Source: Agrobacterium sp. a22-2 (lineage in GTDB: Bacteria > Pseudomonadota > Alphaproteobacteria > Rhizobiales > Rhizobiaceae). From it: DNA of 64,000 nt. A program made the position numbers and the translations under genes. Each line of letters opens with the position of its first letter. The stretch's first letter is position 1. The stretch lies in NCBI RefSeq assembly GCF_012276985.1, contig NZ_JAAXMM010000016.1, positions 1 to 64,000 of the forward strand, read 5' to 3'. This document shows positions 42,510 through 51,327 of the stretch, one piece after another. The notes under the pieces were generated by a model. That model saw only the letters and a program-made list of their open reading frames with translations, had not been told where the DNA came from and searched no databases.

Positions 42510-43886
42510 CTATTCGCCTGCCGCAAGACGAGGCAGGCGGGCTTCTGGCGTAATTGCAAACTGGTTATGGCAAAGATGCTCTCCGATAGAGCTGGCAATC
42601 AGCTCGGATCTGGTCGCTAACAAGCTGAACGAGCCGGCGTCGCCAAAGCCGTGGGTTGACTCGCATAATCCATTGACGAAAAGAGGCGGCAGTTCCCCAT
42701 AACGTTCCTCATTAAGAACACGGAAATCCCGCGAGATCGCCAAACCTCCATCACTTCGATACTGAAATCTCGGGGCGAGCGACCTTAGGAGAGGATGGTA
42801 ACGCTCCTGATCTGGAGAGCTTCCAAAATTGCGGTAACCGGTAGCGAGAATTATTGTGTCAACCTGAAGAACGCGGGGCTCTTCGCTATGTCGATCATGT
42901 AGTTTAAGTTCGAACCCAGATCCTTTCAGTGGTTCGACGGACTCTGTGATCTGGTTGTCAAACAGCAGGACCCGATTTGTCCCCGCGACCTTCTGCTCGT
43001 AGAGCAGGAAGTCGAGGCTCGCGATCACGTCATGATCCGCAGCACCATAGTTGCTCCGCCACAGTTCGCGCGTCATCTCCGATTGCGAGTGCTCAGATGC
43101 CGAATAAAAATAGTCTATGAATTCCGGGCTATATATCTTCTCAGTAAACGGGCTTACGTCTTTCAGTTTGAACCCGAACCCCCTTGAAACACAGGCAATA
43201 GCAACTTCAGGAAGGCGGCTGTGGAGATCTAGGATAATCTCCACGGCGCTTTGCGATGCACCGACGACCGCTATCCGGCCGATTGAACGATCACGAGCCC
43301 AGTTCTTAACTGTGCTGAGGTAGTTGTCCGAATGAATCACACGTGCGCTGATGTAGGGCTGGTACTGCACCGGGATATTTTGGGATCTGCCGACCCCAAA
43401 GCTGATCGTGTTCGCCATGTAGATTTTCCCGGAGCCGCATCGAATAATGTACACCGGCTTGCGGAGAGGGCCGTCGATCAGATCGATCCCTGTCACGCTC
43501 GCATTGTAGTCGACCGCGTGAGAGAACTTGGCCGCAACCCACTTCACGTAGGATGCATACTCGCGCCTCGGGGGGAAAGGGGCCTCTAAACGAAGAAAAT
43601 CGAGCAATCGGCCTTGGTCATGTAGATAACTCAGAAAGCCGAACGGACTGCGAGGGTTTCTCGGAGTAACGAAATCCCTGAGGGGGTTGTGCTGAATATC
43701 TGAACCGGGCAGAAGCATGTCCGGCTGCCAGTCTGTTTCAGAACGTCCTTCCAAAAACCGAACTCTGGCTAGAGAGTTCTGTTCTTGCAAAGCGATCGCC
43801 AATGCAATGTTAGATGGCCCGAAGCCGATTCCAATACAATCATAGATTTCTTCAGGCGATATGCTTTTCACTCCGTTGACTCGCAT
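42510..43886 (-). CDS. Lysine/ornithine-type N-hydroxylase (SidA/PvdA/IucD family)
   Basis: A 458-residue flavin- and NADPH-dependent N-monooxygenase. FAD motif GIGFGPSNIALA (residues 19-30), the substrate-region block WQPDMLLPGSDIQHNPLRDFVTPRNPRSPFGFLSYL in outline (residues 53-88), NADPH motif VVGASQSAVEI (207-217) and ATGYR (348-352) are all present. It hydroxylates the terminal amine of lysine, ornithine or a related diamine. Here the N-hydroxy product should feed the cupin/MetRS pair rather than a siderophore, since there are no NRPS or NIS genes. Second gene of the operon. Confidence 0.88.
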   Translation of the reverse strand: MRVNGVKSISPEEIYDCIGIGFGPSNIALAIALQEQNSLARVRFLEGRSETDWQPDMLLPGSDIQHNPLRDFVTPRNPRSPFGFLSYLHDQGRLLDFLRLEAPFPPRREYASYVKWVAAKFSHAVDYNASVTGIDLIDGPLRKPVYIIRCGSGKIYMANTISFGVGRSQNIPVQYQPYISARVIHSDNYLSTVKNWARDRSIGRIAVVGASQSAVEIILDLHSRLPEVAIACVSRGFGFKLKDVSPFTEKIYSPEFIDYFYSASEHSQSEMTRELWRSNYGAADHDVIASLDFLLYEQKVAGTNRVLLFDNQITESVEPLKGSGFELKLHDRHSEEPRVLQVDTIILATGYRNFGSSPDQERYHPLLRSLAPRFQYRSDGGLAISRDFRVLNEERYGELPPLFVNGLCESTHGFGDAGSFSLLATRSELIASSIGEHLCHNQFAITPEARLPRLAAGE

Positions 43887-43918
43887 CGGTAAACCCTCAG
43901 ATTTTTGGTGTTGGGGAG

Positions 43919-45190
43919 TTAGGCGAACCGCGCGAGCGGAATAGGCTGCTCGCTGAGGACGTCTTCAAGGACATTTACGAGGGTCACCAAACCCTTCTCC
44001 AAGGTATCGTCATCGATATTAAGTGGCGGCAACAGCTTAACGATCTCGTCATTTGGCCCGCAGCATTCGATGATCAAATTGCGCTTGAAGGCAATATCTT
44101 TCACGTTAGCTGCGACGTCAGTGGAAAGCGTGTCAATGCCAATGAGCAGGCCTTTTCCTTTGATCCTCAGTGCATATTGGTCGGCAATCGGGCCCAAGAC
44201 CTTTAGCGCACGCTGTCCCTTCGCGAAAACCTCGCGTGACAGTGTTCCGGTCGACCAGTACTTTTCGATAGCAGCGGTCGCAGTAACAAAGGACAGGCTT
44301 GTGCCTCGAAATGTCCCGTTGTGCTCGCCGGGTTGCCATACATCAAGGTTCGGGCGGAGAAGAACCAGTGATAAAGGTAGACCAAAGCCAGACAACGACT
44401 TCGAAACGGTAACGATATCGGGCACCACGCCCAGGCTTTCAAATGAAAAGAACGTACCCGTCCGACCGCAACCAGCTTGGATATCATCCACAATAAGAAG
44501 AATGTCATTGTCCCGGGCTATCTGAGCGATGGATTTAGCCCAGTCGACTGAAGCGACGTTCAGCCCACCCTCTCCCTGCACGGTTTCGAAAATGATAGCT
44601 GCCGGCTTCGACAGACCACTGCTTGGATCAGAAAGAAGCCGCCGGAGTTGAGCAGCAGTATCAACCCCTGGACCGTAGTACCCATCAAATGGGTGGCGAA
44701 AGACATGGGTTAGCAGAGCTTCGCTCGCGCCCCTGTGGTGATCACTTCCTGTCAAGGCGAGGGAACCGAGAGAGCAGCCATGAAAGGCATTTGTGAAGGC
44801 AACGACATTCGTTCGGCCGGTTGCCTTCCGCGCCAGTTTAACAGCAGCCTCGACAGCGTTCGAGCCAGTCGGTCCGGGGAACTGCATTTTGTAATTGAGA
44901 CCACGTGGACGGAGGATCACCGATTGGAAAACCTCGATGAAAGTCCGACGAGCCACAGATTGAATATCAAGCGTCATCTGGACGCCATCGCTCAGCAGGT
45001 AATCCGTCGCCGCCTGCTTTATCGCTGGCTCGTTATGTCCGTAATTCAACGAACCGCATCCAGAAAGAAAATCGATATAGGGCACACCATCTTCGGTGCA
45101 TACAACCGCGCCTTGTGCCTGCTGAAGCACAAAAGGGTAGCTTCTAGAGTATGACCTGACTTCGGACTCGTAATCTCCAACCTCGTGCAT
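43919..45190 (-). CDS. EctB-like diaminobutyrate-2-oxoglutarate aminotransferase, first gene of the cluster operon
   Basis: A 423-residue class III PLP aminotransferase. SYPFVLQQAQGAVV near the start, MQFPGPTGSNAVEAAVKLARKATGR, the PLP-phosphate region AFHGCSLGSLALTG, the Asp block LLIVDDIQAGCGRTGTFFSFE and the Schiff-base Lys264 in TVSKSLSGFGLP are all EctB-like. EctB makes L-2,4-diaminobutyrate from aspartate semialdehyde. No ectA or ectC follows, so ectoine is not the goal; a diamine would serve the N-hydroxylase encoded 32 bases downstream. ATG 45190 has GGGAG at about 7 bases. Specificity for diaminobutyrate is inferred from family resemblance. Confidence 0.85.
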   Translation of the reverse strand: MHEVGDYESEVRSYSRSYPFVLQQAQGAVVCTEDGVPYIDFLSGCGSLNYGHNEPAIKQAATDYLLSDGVQMTLDIQSVARRTFIEVFQSVILRPRGLNYKMQFPGPTGSNAVEAAVKLARKATGRTNVVAFTNAFHGCSLGSLALTGSDHHRGASEALLTHVFRHPFDGYYGPGVDTAAQLRRLLSDPSSGLSKPAAIIFETVQGEGGLNVASVDWAKSIAQIARDNDILLIVDDIQAGCGRTGTFFSFESLGVVPDIVTVSKSLSGFGLPLSLVLLRPNLDVWQPGEHNGTFRGTSLSFVTATAAIEKYWSTGTLSREVFAKGQRALKVLGPIADQYALRIKGKGLLIGIDTLSTDVAANVKDIAFKRNLIIECCGPNDEIVKLLPPLNIDDDTLEKGLVTLVNVLEDVLSEQPIPLARFA

Positions 45191-45643
45191 AGAGACTCTC
45201 CCACCTAATCCAATGCGTTACATTTCTCGCGTGACGGACAGTTTTTGCATGCTTTATCAGTCGCTTGCATAGGCAAAATGCCTCTTGTCTCTAACCTTAC
45301 GAGGTCGGAGAGCGATCCTGTTTAAAGACTTTGAAACAGCGATATTCCGCATCCGGCGGAAAACGACTTAGTATCGCTGATGCGAGAAATACTAGGCAGA
45401 GTTGAATTCATGTCAACCGGCGCGCGCAGAAAATAGTCGCTGTCCGTGTGCAATTGCTCAAAAAACAGTGTTACGACGATCACGATAACTGCCTAATCCG
45501 TCACGCTTTTCTAACGTGACAAGACGTCGGAAAATAATTTTTTATGACTACGGGTAAAATCTTATGTCTGAAAAATTGTCTCAGAACTTTTGGAACAAGA
45601 CTGAGCAGATGACAGTTTACTCCCGTTTACGCAGGATAAAATC
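45191..45643. promoter_or_regulatory. Divergent promoter region of the biosynthetic cluster with two related palindromes
   Basis: Between the aminotransferase operon and the FAD oxidase gene. GTTAC-N9-GTGAC (45217-45235) sits 27 bases from the aminotransferase start, and GTCAC-N11-GTGAC (45500-45520) 124 bases from the oxidase start. On one strand each reads GTCACG, two variable bases, then AGAAA, so they are probably sites for the same regulator. The region is AT-rich, with no gene. No nod-box or NifA-site match is seen. Confidence 0.5.
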
Positions 45644-46768
45644 ATGGCAAAATCATTCGAGTACGGCGTAATTGGATGTGGTTTGATTGGGTCCGCTGCG
45701 GCGAAATATCTTGCCAACGGTGGTGCAAGCGTGGCTGCTGTAGGCCCGCAAATTCAGCCGTCACACAGTTATTCGACACTGTTTAACAGCCATGATGATC
45801 AAACGCGCATCTACCGGACGCTTGATGACGATGGTCAGTGGGCAAACTGGGCTAGGGCTTCGGTGGAGAGATATTCCCTCATCGAAGCAGAAAGCGGTAT
45901 CTCATTCGCCACAAAAGCAGATTGCCTGATCATAAGGGACACTCCACGAAGCTTTGATAGGATGGATACAATCGCCCGAAAAAATCGAACCGAACATCGC
46001 GCCTTAGATGAAGGTGAAATACGGCACCTGCTCGACGGCGTGGCCCATGAAACAGTGCATAGTTTGGAAGCACGCATTGAGACAAAATTGGCCGGAATAT
46101 TGAACCCTCGACGATTGTTGGAAGCTCAACAGCTTCTCGCCAAACGCTATGGCGCTACGTTTATTGACGCTATCGCCACAGAGATCGAGTTTGGCGCTGG
46201 TGGCGTCGAGGTCGTCACAAGCGTTGGGAAATTTCGCTTCAGGAAGGTAGTATCTTGCACTGGCCTATACTCAGCATTCTCTCATATCATGCCCCCGGCC
46301 AAAACTTTGGGTCGCACCATGACATTTTTTGAGGTCTCACAGTCCTCATTGGATCGTTTCCGGCTCCGCCACCCAGTGATATTTCAAGCTAAGGGGTTTG
46401 ATGTCTATATCGTGCCCCCCACCTTGCATCCGAATAACAAATATTACCTCAAGATCGGAGGTGACCCCAACGACTACGAACTTCAAAGCTCAAGCGACGT
46501 AGCTGATTGGTTCCGCAGTGCAGGCAGACCTGTCGTAAGCGAATTTCATCAGAACGCGCTTAGAATAGTGTTTCCTGCCTTCCAGCTTACACCGGCATGG
46601 ACGAAACCTTGCGCAGTGTCCCAAACTGTTAGTGGACGCCCTTACCTAGGATCAGGATTAATCAATAATACATGGGGCTTTACGGGTTGTTCCGGGTCGG
46701 CAGCCAAAGGCTCAGATGAAATAGGCAGGCATGCCGCATCGATAATTACGCAAGACAACGCGAGGTGA
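45644..46768 (+). CDS. DAO-family FAD-dependent oxidoreductase (amine oxidase)
   Basis: A 374-residue flavoprotein of the glycine/sarcosine oxidase (DAO) type. The dinucleotide-binding motif GVIGCGLIGSAAAKYLA begins at residue 8; GVEVVTSVGKFRFRKVVSCTGLYS in outline gives the second flavin-binding strand and ATG-like 'SCTG', and the C-terminus has NNTWGFTGCSGSAAKGSDEIGR. Enzymes of this family in the hydrazine pathways of s56-p1 and triacsin oxidatively cleave the lysyl-hydrazine to release hydrazinoacetate. That is the obvious hypothesis here; it is divergent from the operon and shares its promoter region. Confidence 0.85.
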   Translation: MAKSFEYGVIGCGLIGSAAAKYLANGGASVAAVGPQIQPSHSYSTLFNSHDDQTRIYRTLDDDGQWANWARASVERYSLIEAESGISFATKADCLIIRDTPRSFDRMDTIARKNRTEHRALDEGEIRHLLDGVAHETVHSLEARIETKLAGILNPRRLLEAQQLLAKRYGATFIDAIATEIEFGAGGVEVVTSVGKFRFRKVVSCTGLYSAFSHIMPPAKTLGRTMTFFEVSQSSLDRFRLRHPVIFQAKGFDVYIVPPTLHPNNKYYLKIGGDPNDYELQSSSDVADWFRSAGRPVVSEFHQNALRIVFPAFQLTPAWTKPCAVSQTVSGRPYLGSGLINNTWGFTGCSGSAAKGSDEIGRHAASIITQDNAR

Positions 46769-47179
46769 TGCGTAAGACCGTCGTCTAATAGCGAGATTTG
46801 CAAGCGCCTTTTTAGGTGTGAGAGGCTGTTTGCCGAGAGCATGGTCGTCTACGCGGTCGACATGGGTCGCCGCATTATGGTGCTTCGCGGGACGATCCTT
46901 CCAATGTATGTTTCGCCCGCTCCGAGCGAACTCGTGGTGCAACGGTCTTAACGGAATGGACCAGCCTCGGTCCCGGCAGGGACGCCTCTTCACGCCATGG
47001 GCGTTACAGAGCTCGCGAGTTAGGTGGTGGCGTAACTATCCGGTGAAGGCCGCTACGGTTTCGCCTGATGGAATGCCCACGTTTAGCGAACGCGCTGTTT
47101 AGCCGGATCGGGAGTTTCGGGTTGAAAGCTGCTTGTCCGCCGCCGTGGACAGAAACGGACAAGCCGCCACAGAGGTTCG
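46769..47179. other. 410 bases without a recognised gene
   Basis: No reading frame here looks like a known protein. A reverse-strand frame at 46712-46993 and forward frames at 46818 and 46967 are short and overlap one another. GC-richer than the FAD oxidase gene to its left, so the right border of the AT-rich cluster probably falls within this stretch. Confidence 0.3.
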
Positions 47180-48061
47180 CTATTTCAGCGGCAGGAAGAG
47201 CTCTGCCACCGCCGCATGTTCAGGTGCTTCGGGAAAGAATGTGAGACGCTGGCAATACAGGGGGAAATCCCTCGCTTCCTCGCCACTGGCCGGCAGCCAA
47301 TCGCGATAGAGGTAAAGCGCGGCAGGCTCCAGATCATCAGTATTGCCGACGACTTTCAGCACGGCGCAACGGCCGCCGGGGATCATGCCCGCCTCGATAT
47401 GCTCTCCATTCGTCTTGATCGGCTGATCAGTGCTGACACAAAGGTCCAGTCGATACTCGTCCGGAGACGTCACCCGCGGATCGGAATGGAAGATGTTGAA
47501 AGTCAAACTGGTCTTCGGATTCAGGCCGGTGGCTTTGCGCCATGCTATGAAACGTTTGATCGTGTCGCCGATCCTTGCCGGATCACCTCGGTGTTTCATG
47601 ATCGCGACAGGGGTCGGAGACACCTCGCGGATTTCGATGTCATTTGCTGCAAATGTCCTTTGCATAAGCTTACTCCTTGCTTGGTTGAGAGGCCCGAGGG
47701 CGGCAAGCCACGGTTCCCAATCGGGAGATTTCCTGAACTGCGAAGGCGACTGGCTGAACCGTTGCCGAAATGCGCGGGCAAAGGCGTCAGGAGCTTCGTA
47801 GCCGGCATCCATCGCTATCTCGGTCACGCTGTCTACGTCCCTGTAGGCCAGCCTGTAGGATGCCCGCTTCATGCGGACGAGTTGGATATAGCGATGCACA
47901 GACAGCCCAAAGGCCGCCGCGAACTGCCGATGGAAATGAAACTTGGAGAAGGCGGCCACGCAGCTCAACTCGTCCAGGTCCAGATTGCGGTCGAGATGCT
48001 GATCAATGTGATCTAGGACCCGTTGCATCCGGGCATGGTAGTTTCGAAGCGTCGTCGTCAT
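47180..48061 (-). CDS. AraC-family regulator with a GyrI-like effector domain
   Basis: A 293-residue regulator. The AraC DNA-binding domain is N-terminal (residues 5-110): YHARMQRVLDHIDQHLDRNLDLDELSCVAAFSKFHFHRQFAAAFGLSVHRYIQL in outline and later AMDAGYEAPDAFARAFRQRFSQSPSQFRKS. From residue 130 a GyrI-like/SOUL-type small-molecule domain follows (VAIMKHRGDPARIGDTIKRFIAWRKA, YRLDLCV, IPGGRCAVLKVVGN). This is the Rob/SbmC-like arrangement that senses hydrophobic cations and drugs. The ATG at 48061 is preferred to the frame opening at 48103. Independent of the cluster so far as can be seen. Confidence 0.85.
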   Translation of the reverse strand: MTTTLRNYHARMQRVLDHIDQHLDRNLDLDELSCVAAFSKFHFHRQFAAAFGLSVHRYIQLVRMKRASYRLAYRDVDSVTEIAMDAGYEAPDAFARAFRQRFSQSPSQFRKSPDWEPWLAALGPLNQARSKLMQRTFAANDIEIREVSPTPVAIMKHRGDPARIGDTIKRFIAWRKATGLNPKTSLTFNIFHSDPRVTSPDEYRLDLCVSTDQPIKTNGEHIEAGMIPGGRCAVLKVVGNTDDLEPAALYLYRDWLPASGEEARDFPLYCQRLTFFPEAPEHAAVAELFLPLK

Positions 48062-48217
48062 TATCCTGTCCTTGCCGTGGCAGGACCAAATAGCCCCGCA
48101 CAAGTGCTGTGCGCTCGACCGATCTTGCGGATTATCAGGCTTGGCTGCTCAGCAATAGCGTCGGCCTATGAGGTAGCCATCCGGCAGGGGGTGTCGGCAT
48201 CCACTGTGGAGCGCAGA

Positions 48218-49408
48218 TTATGCCGCCTGAGCGTTCAGCGTCTTCGGTATCCAGTTCCACGGTAGCAATTGCTCCAGCCTGCTGATCGGCGTGTCCGCAA
48301 TGTTGGCGAGGACGTCGGCGAGCCAGGCCTGCGGGTCGATGTCATTGAGCTTGGCGCTCATGATCAGTGTCGCCATGAACGCCGCACGTTCAGCACCACG
48401 ATCCGATCCGGCAAACAGCCATGACTTCCTGCCGAGTGCAAAGCCTCTGAGCGCTCGTTCGGCAGCATTGTTCGTCAGGCAAATCCGGCCGTCATCGAGG
48501 AATGACGTAAAGCCATCCCATCGCTTGAGCATGTAATCTATCGCCTCGGCGACGGGAGAACTGCGCGACAATTTTGCCCGCTCGGTTTGGAGCCAATCAT
48601 GCAGCTCTTCGGCGAGTGGCTGGCTGTCTTTGCGGCGGCGCTCCAGACGCTGCTCGGCGGCAAGACCGTTGATCTCCCGTTCGATATCGAACAGGGCATC
48701 GATCCGTTTGACGGCCTCCAATGCCATTGGCGAGATCGGCGCAGCTTTGCTGCCACGTTTGGCGTTCGCGGCGATGTCGGCCAGCACGAAGAACTTGCGG
48801 CGTGAATGTGCCCAGCAGAGTGCTTGGCGCAGAGGCGCGGGATCGCGATCTACCTTGAACAGCGGATTGTAGCCGCCATAGGCATCCGCCTGCAGAATGC
48901 CGGAGAAGGTCTTCAGGTGGCGTTCGGGATGCTCCTGTCGCCGGTCTCGCGATGCGTAGAACAAAGCCGCAGGCGGTGACAGCCCGCCAAACGGCCGGTC
49001 ATCCCGGACATAGGTCCAGATGCGGCCCGTATCGGTCTTTCCCTTCGCCAGGATCGGCACGGTCGTGTCGTCGCCATGCAGTCGCTCGGCGGCCAGGACA
49101 TGGGCCTCGATCAACGAATGGATTGGCTTCAGGGCCGCGGCGCACGCGCTGACCTGATCGGCAAGCGTCGACAGGCTGAGGTCGATCCCCTCGCGGGCAT
49201 AGCGCTCGCTCTGACGGTTCAGCGGCTGATGCTGGGCGAACTTCTCGAACAGGATCATAGCCAGAAGGTTCGGACCGGCAAAGCCGCGCGGCGTCACATG
49301 GAAGGGTGCTGGCGGTTGGGTGATCTTCGCGCATTCGCGGCAGGAGAACTTCTCCCGCACAGTCTGGATGACCTTCCACTGACGCGGGATAACCTCCAGG
49401 GTGTTGAG
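48218..49408 (-). pseudogene. IS66-family transposase (TnpC), 5'-truncated
   Basis: About 400 residues of the DDE transposase of an IS66 element. Blocks present: zinc-like KFSCRECAKI, AERLHGDDTTVPIL (first Asp), TFSGILQADAYGGYN (second Asp), CWAHSRRKFFVL, the DE region RICLTNNAAERALRGFALGRKSWLFAGSDRGAERAA and the typical C-terminal PWNWIPKTL. The N-terminal leucine zipper and HTH are missing: the frame turns to unrelated sequence upstream of about 49408. No intact tnpA or tnpB is present. A relic insertion. Confidence 0.85.
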
Positions 49409-49524
49409 TTTCAGCAGAATTTGACCCGCTTTTTCATTTCGCGTTAGTCCACCAGATCCGATGTAGTGTGAATTGTCCGCAAACAACTTTAGTCGGCCGG
49501 AGTGGATCATTGCGCGATGGAAAA

Positions 49525-50051
49525 ATGGCTCAAACTGACGCGAAAACTAACAACGGCACTTCTTCCTCGTCGCGCCGATGATCTATGCGGCCATCGGACG
49601 ATTGGCGGTCCAGAATTTCAAGCCCAAGCAGCTGTCGGAGTTGAGCGACACGCAGGAGAGATTTCGCGCTGCCAGCAATAATGCCGACCCGTTGGAAATG
49701 GTTCTGGAGAACAACAGGTTCCATGCCATCATGGGCGACATGTCCGGCAACGTTTACTTACAGCCCAGCTTGAGACGGCTTCTCGTCGACCATGCCCGGA
49801 TAGGACAGACGTTCTTCCAACCGAGAAATGACGACATGCGACAGCGCCTCCAACTGGCGATCGAGCACCATGACGGCTTCATCTCGTCCATCAAATCTCA
49901 TGACGAGGACGCTGTGGTTGACCTAGTGTTCAAGCATTGGGAATTGTCGCGTGAGAATATGGAATTGTATGTCGTTCCTGACGACATGAAGGCGGACGTC
50001 CCGGTCGAAATTCGCGCTTTGCCGGGAAAGACGGCCATCGAAAAAGTGTGA
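49525..50051 (+). pseudogene. GntR/FCD regulator with the DNA-binding domain lost
   Basis: An ATG at 49525 opens a short reading MAQTDAKTNNG...SRR that ends in a stop after 18 codons. The frame from 49578 gives the C-terminal FCD domain: LSELSDTQERFRAASNNADPLEMVLENNRFHAIMGDMSGN in outline with the family's 'N--FH' and later HARIGQTFF, HHDGFISSIKSHDEDA. No HTH between them, so the gene has been cut at or near the IS66 junction. Confidence 0.65.
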
Positions 50052-50089
50052 ATTGCCAATATAGGGTTGGACGCTTGGTCGTGCCCACC

Positions 50090-50320
50090 CAAACAGCACG
50101 GATAGACTGGAAGTGTTGACAATGCAGACGCGGCGACGAGAAGACTACGCGCTCCTTCCAGAATGTGTTGTGTCTCCGAAGAGACGAGACGCGCCGTTTG
50201 AGCCACCTGCGAATGGACCTCGGCATATCGATGCTGCCGATTGGCAAATTCGCCATAGCCGAGAAGTACCCGAGCTGGCAGAAGCGCGGCGGCAGCAACA
50301 GCTAGAAGTCGTCTTCTCAT
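50090..50320 (-). pseudogene. N-terminal fragment of a membrane signalling protein
   Basis: From the ATG at 50320 the reverse strand encodes RRRLLAVAAAALLPARVLLGYGEFANRQHRYAEVHSQVAQTARLVSSETQHILEGARSLLVAASALSTLP in outline. A TM helix, then the long helix with 'R-aEvh-qa-raArlvs-E' that begins dCache-type sensors of GGDEF or histidine kinases. The remainder is gone and the reading runs into unrelated sequence. A remnant. Confidence 0.5.
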
Positions 50321-50461
50321 CACGCCCTCCCATGTTGGCGCGCCGGGTCGGACCAAACTGTTCGGTCCTTGATATAGCGTTGATTTTGTCATGCAATTTA
50401 CTTGCGGAGGATCCAGCGCCCGTGTTCAGACAGATCTTCACTCTGTCTCGCCGGTGAGAAA

Positions 50462-50596
50462 ATGGACGTCAATCTGACGGCCGAGCTAATCATCGATGCG
50501 GACATCCTAGCGGTCATCGAGGACAAAAAAGTCGGTTGCCGTATTGAAAATCGAATCAGATCCGGAAAGTCCGGCGGCATCATATTTAAAAGCTAG
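50462..50596 (+). CDS. Small hypothetical protein, uncertain
   Basis: A 44-residue frame beginning MDVNLTAELIIDADILAVIEDK, with GGTGAG before the ATG and ending at TAG 4 bases into the fixK 3' end. No recognised family. It could be a fragment or a spurious frame. Confidence 0.25.
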   Translation: MDVNLTAELIIDADILAVIEDKKVGCRIENRIRSGKSGGIIFKS

Positions 50597-51246
50597 GATA
50601 TCCAAGGTTTGCTGGCGAGGCGGGAAAGTCTGTTCGGGCTGAGAATTTCGATCGATCGGTTCGACCGAAGGCGCAAAATTCCCTCCGACTTCAGCCTCGA
50701 TAAGCTCCTCGAAACTGTTTCGATCGTCATGCCGAGATAGTCACCGATGTCGGTACGAGTCATTGGGATATCGACGCTGTCTAATCCTCCCTGGCGTTCT
50801 ACAAGATCGACGAGGAATACCGAGAGCTTCTCGATGGCGGATTGCTTGCCAACCACCAGCAGATGCTCCTGAGCGCGAACCATCTCCTTGAGGGCGAGCT
50901 CCATAAGGTCGGCAGGAAACCGGCCGTCATCGTCCATGTCGACGGTCGTCAGTCCGGTCGCCACAATGCATTCAGCAAAGAAGCTGCGCACTTGTCCGCA
51001 CTCAAAACCAAATGTCTCGCCCGCGAAGTGGAAGGCGATCACTTGCCTGCGGCCGTCAGCCATAAGGCGATAGATTTTTACCGCGCCGAATTCGATGCGG
51101 TAAAGCACTCCCGACGCTTCCCCCTGAGCATAGATTTCGGTGTCCGGCGTGAGCATCGCCACAGGCCGCGGGCGCGTGAACGTCTTGGCGAGCAGTGCGC
51201 GAGGAGCCCGGAAGTTACTGGGAGCAATGGAAGATGAAGCGCGCAT
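50593..51246 (-). CDS. fixK: FixK-type Crp/Fnr regulator
   Basis: A 217-residue Crp/Fnr-family activator of the FixK group. The cyclic-nucleotide-like beta-roll runs over residues 25-125 (FGAVKIYRLMADGRRQVIAFHFAGETFGFE), the dimer helix (AQEHLLVVGKQSAIEKLSVFLVDLVERQGGLDSV) follows and the HTH is PMTRTDIGDYLGMTIETVSRSLSRLKSEGIL, the FixK recognition pattern with E-SR. No N-terminal Cys cluster, so not an FnrN-type oxygen sensor; activity should depend on FixJ. Chosen start ATG 51246 has GGGGA upstream. Known targets are fixNOQP-type oxidase genes, absent from this window. Confidence 0.85.
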   Translation of the reverse strand: MRASSSIAPSNFRAPRALLAKTFTRPRPVAMLTPDTEIYAQGEASGVLYRIEFGAVKIYRLMADGRRQVIAFHFAGETFGFECGQVRSFFAECIVATGLTTVDMDDDGRFPADLMELALKEMVRAQEHLLVVGKQSAIEKLSVFLVDLVERQGGLDSVDIPMTRTDIGDYLGMTIETVSRSLSRLKSEGILRLRSNRSIEILSPNRLSRLASKPWIS

Positions 51247-51327
51247 GGCGGTGTCCCCGTGTTGTCTATGGGGGTAACATGCACGAATGCCCGCAGAGTC
51301 GAAATTAGGTTCTACCACTAAGGGTTC

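Noticed and set aside
42510..43886. Siderophore (hydroxamate) cluster interpretation of the N-hydroxylase.
   Set aside because: No NRPS, NIS synthetase, acyltransferase or TonB receptor is nearby, whereas cupin and MetRS-like genes adjoin it.
43919..45190. Ectoine biosynthesis (ectB).
   Set aside because: ectA and ectC are absent; the next genes are the N-hydroxylase and hydrazine genes.
45191..45643. nod box or NifA/sigma-54 promoter in front of the cluster.
   Set aside because: No match to the nod-box core, TGT-N10-ACA or GG-N10-GC elements could be found by eye.
46712..47102. Overlapping short frames after the FAD oxidase.
   Set aside because: No family resemblance and conflicting strands; probably noncoding.
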